6,358 nt of DNA. Source: an uncultured Prevotella sp. (GTDB lineage Bacteria; Bacteroidota; Bacteroidia; Bacteroidales; Bacteroidaceae). The DNA lies in NCBI GenBank assembly GCA_947072805.1, contig CAMTJK010000177.1, forward strand, positions 1 to 6,358. The letters run 5' to 3'. Positions within the stretch are counted from its first letter, which is position 1. Every line of letters starts with the position of its first letter. Below, piece after piece: positions 4,173 to 6,358 of the stretch. Both the position numbers and the translations under genes were made by a program. The notes below the pieces were generated by a model that was not told the origin of the DNA, made no database searches, and was given only the letters and a program-made list of their open reading frames with translations.

Positions 4173-6095
4173 TTACTTCACCTCCTCAAAATCTGCGTCT
4201 TGAATATTCTCGTCAGATTTTGAGCTGTTGTCGTGAGCTTGACCGCCGGCTTGCTGACCGTTGAAGCCCTGGTCTGCTCCCGGCTGACCTTGTGCACCTT
4301 GATACATTTGCTGGCTGGCAGCCTGCATGATGTTGTTAAGGTTTGCTATTGCAGAGTCGATAGCAGCAATGTCTGCACTCTTATGAGCATCTTTCAGCTG
4401 CTGCAAGGCTCCTTCTATTGGCGCTTTCTTGTCGGCAGGAATCTTGTCACCGTTATCTTTGAGGAAGTTTTCGGTGGTGAAGATGAGAGAGTCTGCCTGA
4501 TTCAGCTTGTCGATGCGTTCGCGCTCTTTTTTGTCGTTCTCGGCATTCTGTTCAGTCTCTGCTTTCATGCGGTCTATTTCCTCCTGGCTCAGTCCGGATG
4601 ATGCTTCAATGCGTATAGCCTGTTCTTTGCCGGTGGCTTTATCCTTGGCCGATACTTTGAGTATGCCGTTTGCGTCGATGTCGAAGGTTACTTCAATCTG
4701 TGGTATGCCTCTTCTTGCCGGGGCTATGCCTGTAAGGTTGAACTGTCCGATGCTCTTGTTCTGTGCAGCCATCGGTCTTTCGCCCTGCAGCACATGTATT
4801 GTTACCTCTGTCTGGTTGTCAGCAGCAGTAGAGAACACCTCGCTCTTCTTGCAAGGTATAGTGGTGTTTGCTTCGATGAGTTTGGTCATAACACCACCCA
4901 TTGTCTCGATGCCGAGTGTAAGAGGAGTGACGTCGAGCAATACGATATCGCCCACGCCGCCTTCCTTGTTGAGGATGGCACCCTGTATGCAGGCTCCCAC
5001 GGCAACCACTTCGTCGGGGTTTACGCCTTTTGAGGGTTCTTTTCCGAAGTAGTTCTTTACCAGTGTCTGCACGGCGGGTATTCGGCTTGAACCACCCACG
5101 AGTATCACTTCGTCAATGTCGGATGTAGATAGTTTGGCGTCGCGCATTGCGTTTTGGCAAGGCACGAGACAAGCCTGTATCAGTGAGTGTGCCAGTTGTT
5201 CGAACTTTGAGCGTGTGAGTGTCTTTGCGAGGTGCTTGGGTACGCCGCCCACCGGCATGATGTAAGGCAGGTTTATTTCTGTCGATGTAGAACTTGACAG
5301 TTCTATTTTTGCCTTTTCGGCAGCCTCCTTCAGACGCTGCATTGCCATCGGGTCTTGCTTGAGGTCGGCGCCTTCGTCGTTTCTGAATTCTTCAACGAGC
5401 CAGTCGATGATAACCTGGTCGAAATCGTCACCTCCGAGGTGTGTGTCACCGTTTGTTGAGAGCACTTCAAAAACGCCTCCGCCAAATTCCAGTATTGATA
5501 TATCGAATGTACCGCCACCCAGGTCGAACACGGCGATCTTCATGTCTTTGTTAGCCTTGTCTACACCGTATGCGAGGGCTGCGGCTGTAGGCTCGTTTAC
5601 TATTCGGCGAACGTTCAGTCCGGCAATCTGTCCTGCCTCTTTTGTTGCCTGACGCTGTGAGTCAGAGAAGTATGCCGGAACGGTGATTACGGCGTCGGTT
5701 ACTTCCTGTCCGAGGTAGTCTTCTGCGGTCTTCTTCATCTTCTGAAGAACCATGGCAGATATTTCCTGCGGTGTATATTTGCGTCCGTCTATATCAACGC
5801 GGGGATAGCCGTTTTCGTTTACTACGGTAAAGGGTACGCGTCCGATTTCTTTTTCAGTCTGTGCCCAGGTCTCACCCATAAAGCGTTTGATGCTGTATAC
5901 GGTGTTTTTGGGGTTGGTTATAGCCTGGCGTTTTGCCGGGTCTCCGATTTTTCTTTCTCCGCCTTCAACGAATCCCACAACAGATGGTGTGGTTCTCTTA
6001 CCTTCGCTGTTGGCAATTACGACCGGTTCGTTGCCTTCAAAAACAGCAACACATGAGTTTGTCGTTCCTAAATCAATTCCAATAATCTTTCCCAT
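4173..6095 (-). CDS. dnaK: Molecular chaperone DnaK (Hsp70)
   Basis: A complete 640-residue Hsp70, standard length for the family. It uses ATP to bind and release exposed hydrophobic segments of unfolded proteins in the cytosol, normally with DnaJ and GrpE; neither partner gene is in the window. The nucleotide-binding domain starts GIDLGTTNS (6-14), and continues with NEPTAAALAYG, FDLGGGTFD and VGGSSRIP, all phosphate- or adenosine-binding signatures. The interdomain linker is VLLDVTPL (about 385-392). The substrate-binding beta domain runs to about 505 and the helical lid to about 600. A disordered Gln/Gly-rich tail ends in EEVK, a common Bacteroidetes variant of the EEVD-like end. Codons 453-609 are duplicated at 1978-2449. 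It appears to be a single-gene unit with its own sigma-54-like promoter and terminator. The sequence is visibly richer in G+C than the left-hand genes, as expected for a conserved core gene beside accessory DNA. Confidence 0.98.
   Translation of the reverse strand: MGKIIGIDLGTTNSCVAVFEGNEPVVIANSEGKRTTPSVVGFVEGGERKIGDPAKRQAITNPKNTVYSIKRFMGETWAQTEKEIGRVPFTVVNENGYPRVDIDGRKYTPQEISAMVLQKMKKTAEDYLGQEVTDAVITVPAYFSDSQRQATKEAGQIAGLNVRRIVNEPTAAALAYGVDKANKDMKIAVFDLGGGTFDISILEFGGGVFEVLSTNGDTHLGGDDFDQVIIDWLVEEFRNDEGADLKQDPMAMQRLKEAAEKAKIELSSSTSTEINLPYIMPVGGVPKHLAKTLTRSKFEQLAHSLIQACLVPCQNAMRDAKLSTSDIDEVILVGGSSRIPAVQTLVKNYFGKEPSKGVNPDEVVAVGACIQGAILNKEGGVGDIVLLDVTPLTLGIETMGGVMTKLIEANTTIPCKKSEVFSTAADNQTEVTIHVLQGERPMAAQNKSIGQFNLTGIAPARRGIPQIEVTFDIDANGILKVSAKDKATGKEQAIRIEASSGLSQEEIDRMKAETEQNAENDKKERERIDKLNQADSLIFTTENFLKDNGDKIPADKKAPIEGALQQLKDAHKSADIAAIDSAIANLNNIMQAASQQMYQGAQGQPGADQGFNGQQAGGQAHDNSSKSDENIQDADFEEVK
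4268..4739 (-). repeat. Direct repeat, copy 2, inside intact dnaK
   Basis: The right member of the 472-bp direct repeat, covering codons 453-609 plus the first base of codon 610 of the intact gene. Flanks 4267 and 4740 do not match the corresponding flanks of copy 1. The shared segment is therefore a discrete insert and not the edge of a tandem duplication. Confidence 0.95.
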
Positions 6096-6167
6096 AATCT
6101 TTTTATTTTTATTTTATTATTATCTAATGTATGTGTACGGTATATTATTTCCGTTTGATTTCAGTAT

Positions 6168-6183
6168 AGCAAAGCATGTGCCA
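6168..6183 (-). promoter_or_regulatory. Sigma-54 (-24/-12) promoter of dnaK
   Basis: On the minus strand TGGCACATGCTTTGCT fits the RpoN consensus TGGCAC-N5-TTGCW with the GG and GC pairs 12 bp apart. The predicted start site is about 6157, giving a leader of about 62 nt before the dnaK ATG. The leader is A-rich (runs of AAAAT just before the ATG), as is usual for well-translated Bacteroidetes genes. No HrcA-type CIRCE element and no good TAnnTTTG box were seen nearby. If functional, dnaK would need RpoN and an enhancer-binding activator. Confidence 0.65.
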
Positions 6184-6265
6184 AAATCTTTTTTACGCTT
6201 TGTCGTGATATGTTATTACGTCATTTTGTCATAGCATTCGGTTTTACCTGCCGTTAGAATATAAG

Positions 6266-6307
6266 GAACGAATAGGGGCATGAAGACCCTGTTGCAGGGG
6301 TGTTCGT
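6266..6307. promoter_or_regulatory. Nested inverted repeat upstream of dnaK promoter
   Basis: CCCTG (6287-6291) and CAGGG (6295-6299) form a short perfect hairpin, enclosed by ACGAA (6268-6272) and TTCGT (6303-6307). It lies about 110-150 bp upstream of the predicted sigma-54 start, the usual distance for an activator site. It could also be the terminator of a gene beyond the right edge, although no T-run follows on either strand. Confidence 0.3.
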
Positions 6308-6358
6308 AACTGCACTTAATGAAGGTTAATTTGTAAAGATATTTGGTCGAATTTAACA

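Noticed and set aside
2450..4267. Integrative element with attachment sites formed by the dnaK repeats
   Set aside because: There is no integrase. The left copy lacks the native dnaK 3' end, which a site-specific insertion into the gene's end would have preserved.
1978..4739. Simple tandem duplication of a 2.3-kb unit
   Set aside because: Only 472 bp are shared. Bases just left of 1978 and 4268, and just right of 2449 and 4739, do not match.
4507..5052. Plus-strand ORF of 181 codons, and shorter ones at 4233-4601, 4794-5033, 5359-5652 and 5887-6234
   Set aside because: All lie antisense to a fully conserved dnaK. The predicted residues are rich in Ser, Cys and Leu with no recognisable motif, and reflect dnaK codon bias.
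5481..5500. Partial match to the ATPase palindrome (CCAGTATTG) inside dnaK
   Set aside because: Only the central 9 bases match, without the symmetric arms, and the site lies within conserved coding sequence.

Overview
The window looks like chromosomal DNA from a Bacteroidales bacterium, probably Prevotella-like. The evidence is a Bacteroidetes-type DnaK ending in an EEVK tail, TAnnTTTG promoter boxes typical of this order, A-rich leaders without Shine-Dalgarno sites, and a DUF4143-type ATPase of a kind common in these genomes. No genus marker is present, so the placement is an inference.

Left part (1-1860), plus strand, AT-rich: a 113-aa protein I cannot assign to a named family (116-457) is followed by a 413-aa PD-(D/E)XK-superfamily nuclease-like protein (544-1785). 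The 86-bp gap between them holds an inverted repeat and a perfect 12-bp palindrome. A hairpin terminator (1829-1859) closes the pair. The two may act together in DNA processing or defence, but that rests only on adjacency and the nuclease motifs.

Middle part (1861-4061): a promoter-like box and the first 27 codons of a cysteine-rich protein (1898-1977) run directly into a displaced internal piece of dnaK (1978-2449). This piece is 472 bp long and differs at one synonymous base from codons 453-609 of the intact dnaK in the same window. Beside it, on the minus strand, is a complete COG1373-type AAA ATPase (2506-3759). Its promoter is bracketed by two identical 14-bp palindromes 75 bp apart, a repressor-like arrangement. 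The next 200 bp contain only very short ORFs and an apparently orphan promoter box.

Right part (4062-6358), minus strand: intact dnaK (640 aa) with a strong hairpin terminator and, about 75 bp upstream of its start codon, a near-consensus sigma-54 (-24/-12) promoter. A hairpin lies a further 110-150 bp upstream, in the usual range for enhancer sites.

The most unusual feature is the pair of same-orientation dnaK repeats flanking the ATPase gene. Their near identity suggests a very recent duplication, ongoing gene conversion, or an assembly artefact. Recombination between them would delete the ATPase and give DnaK a different C-terminal tail. No tRNA, rRNA, CRISPR array, transposase or integrase was seen.
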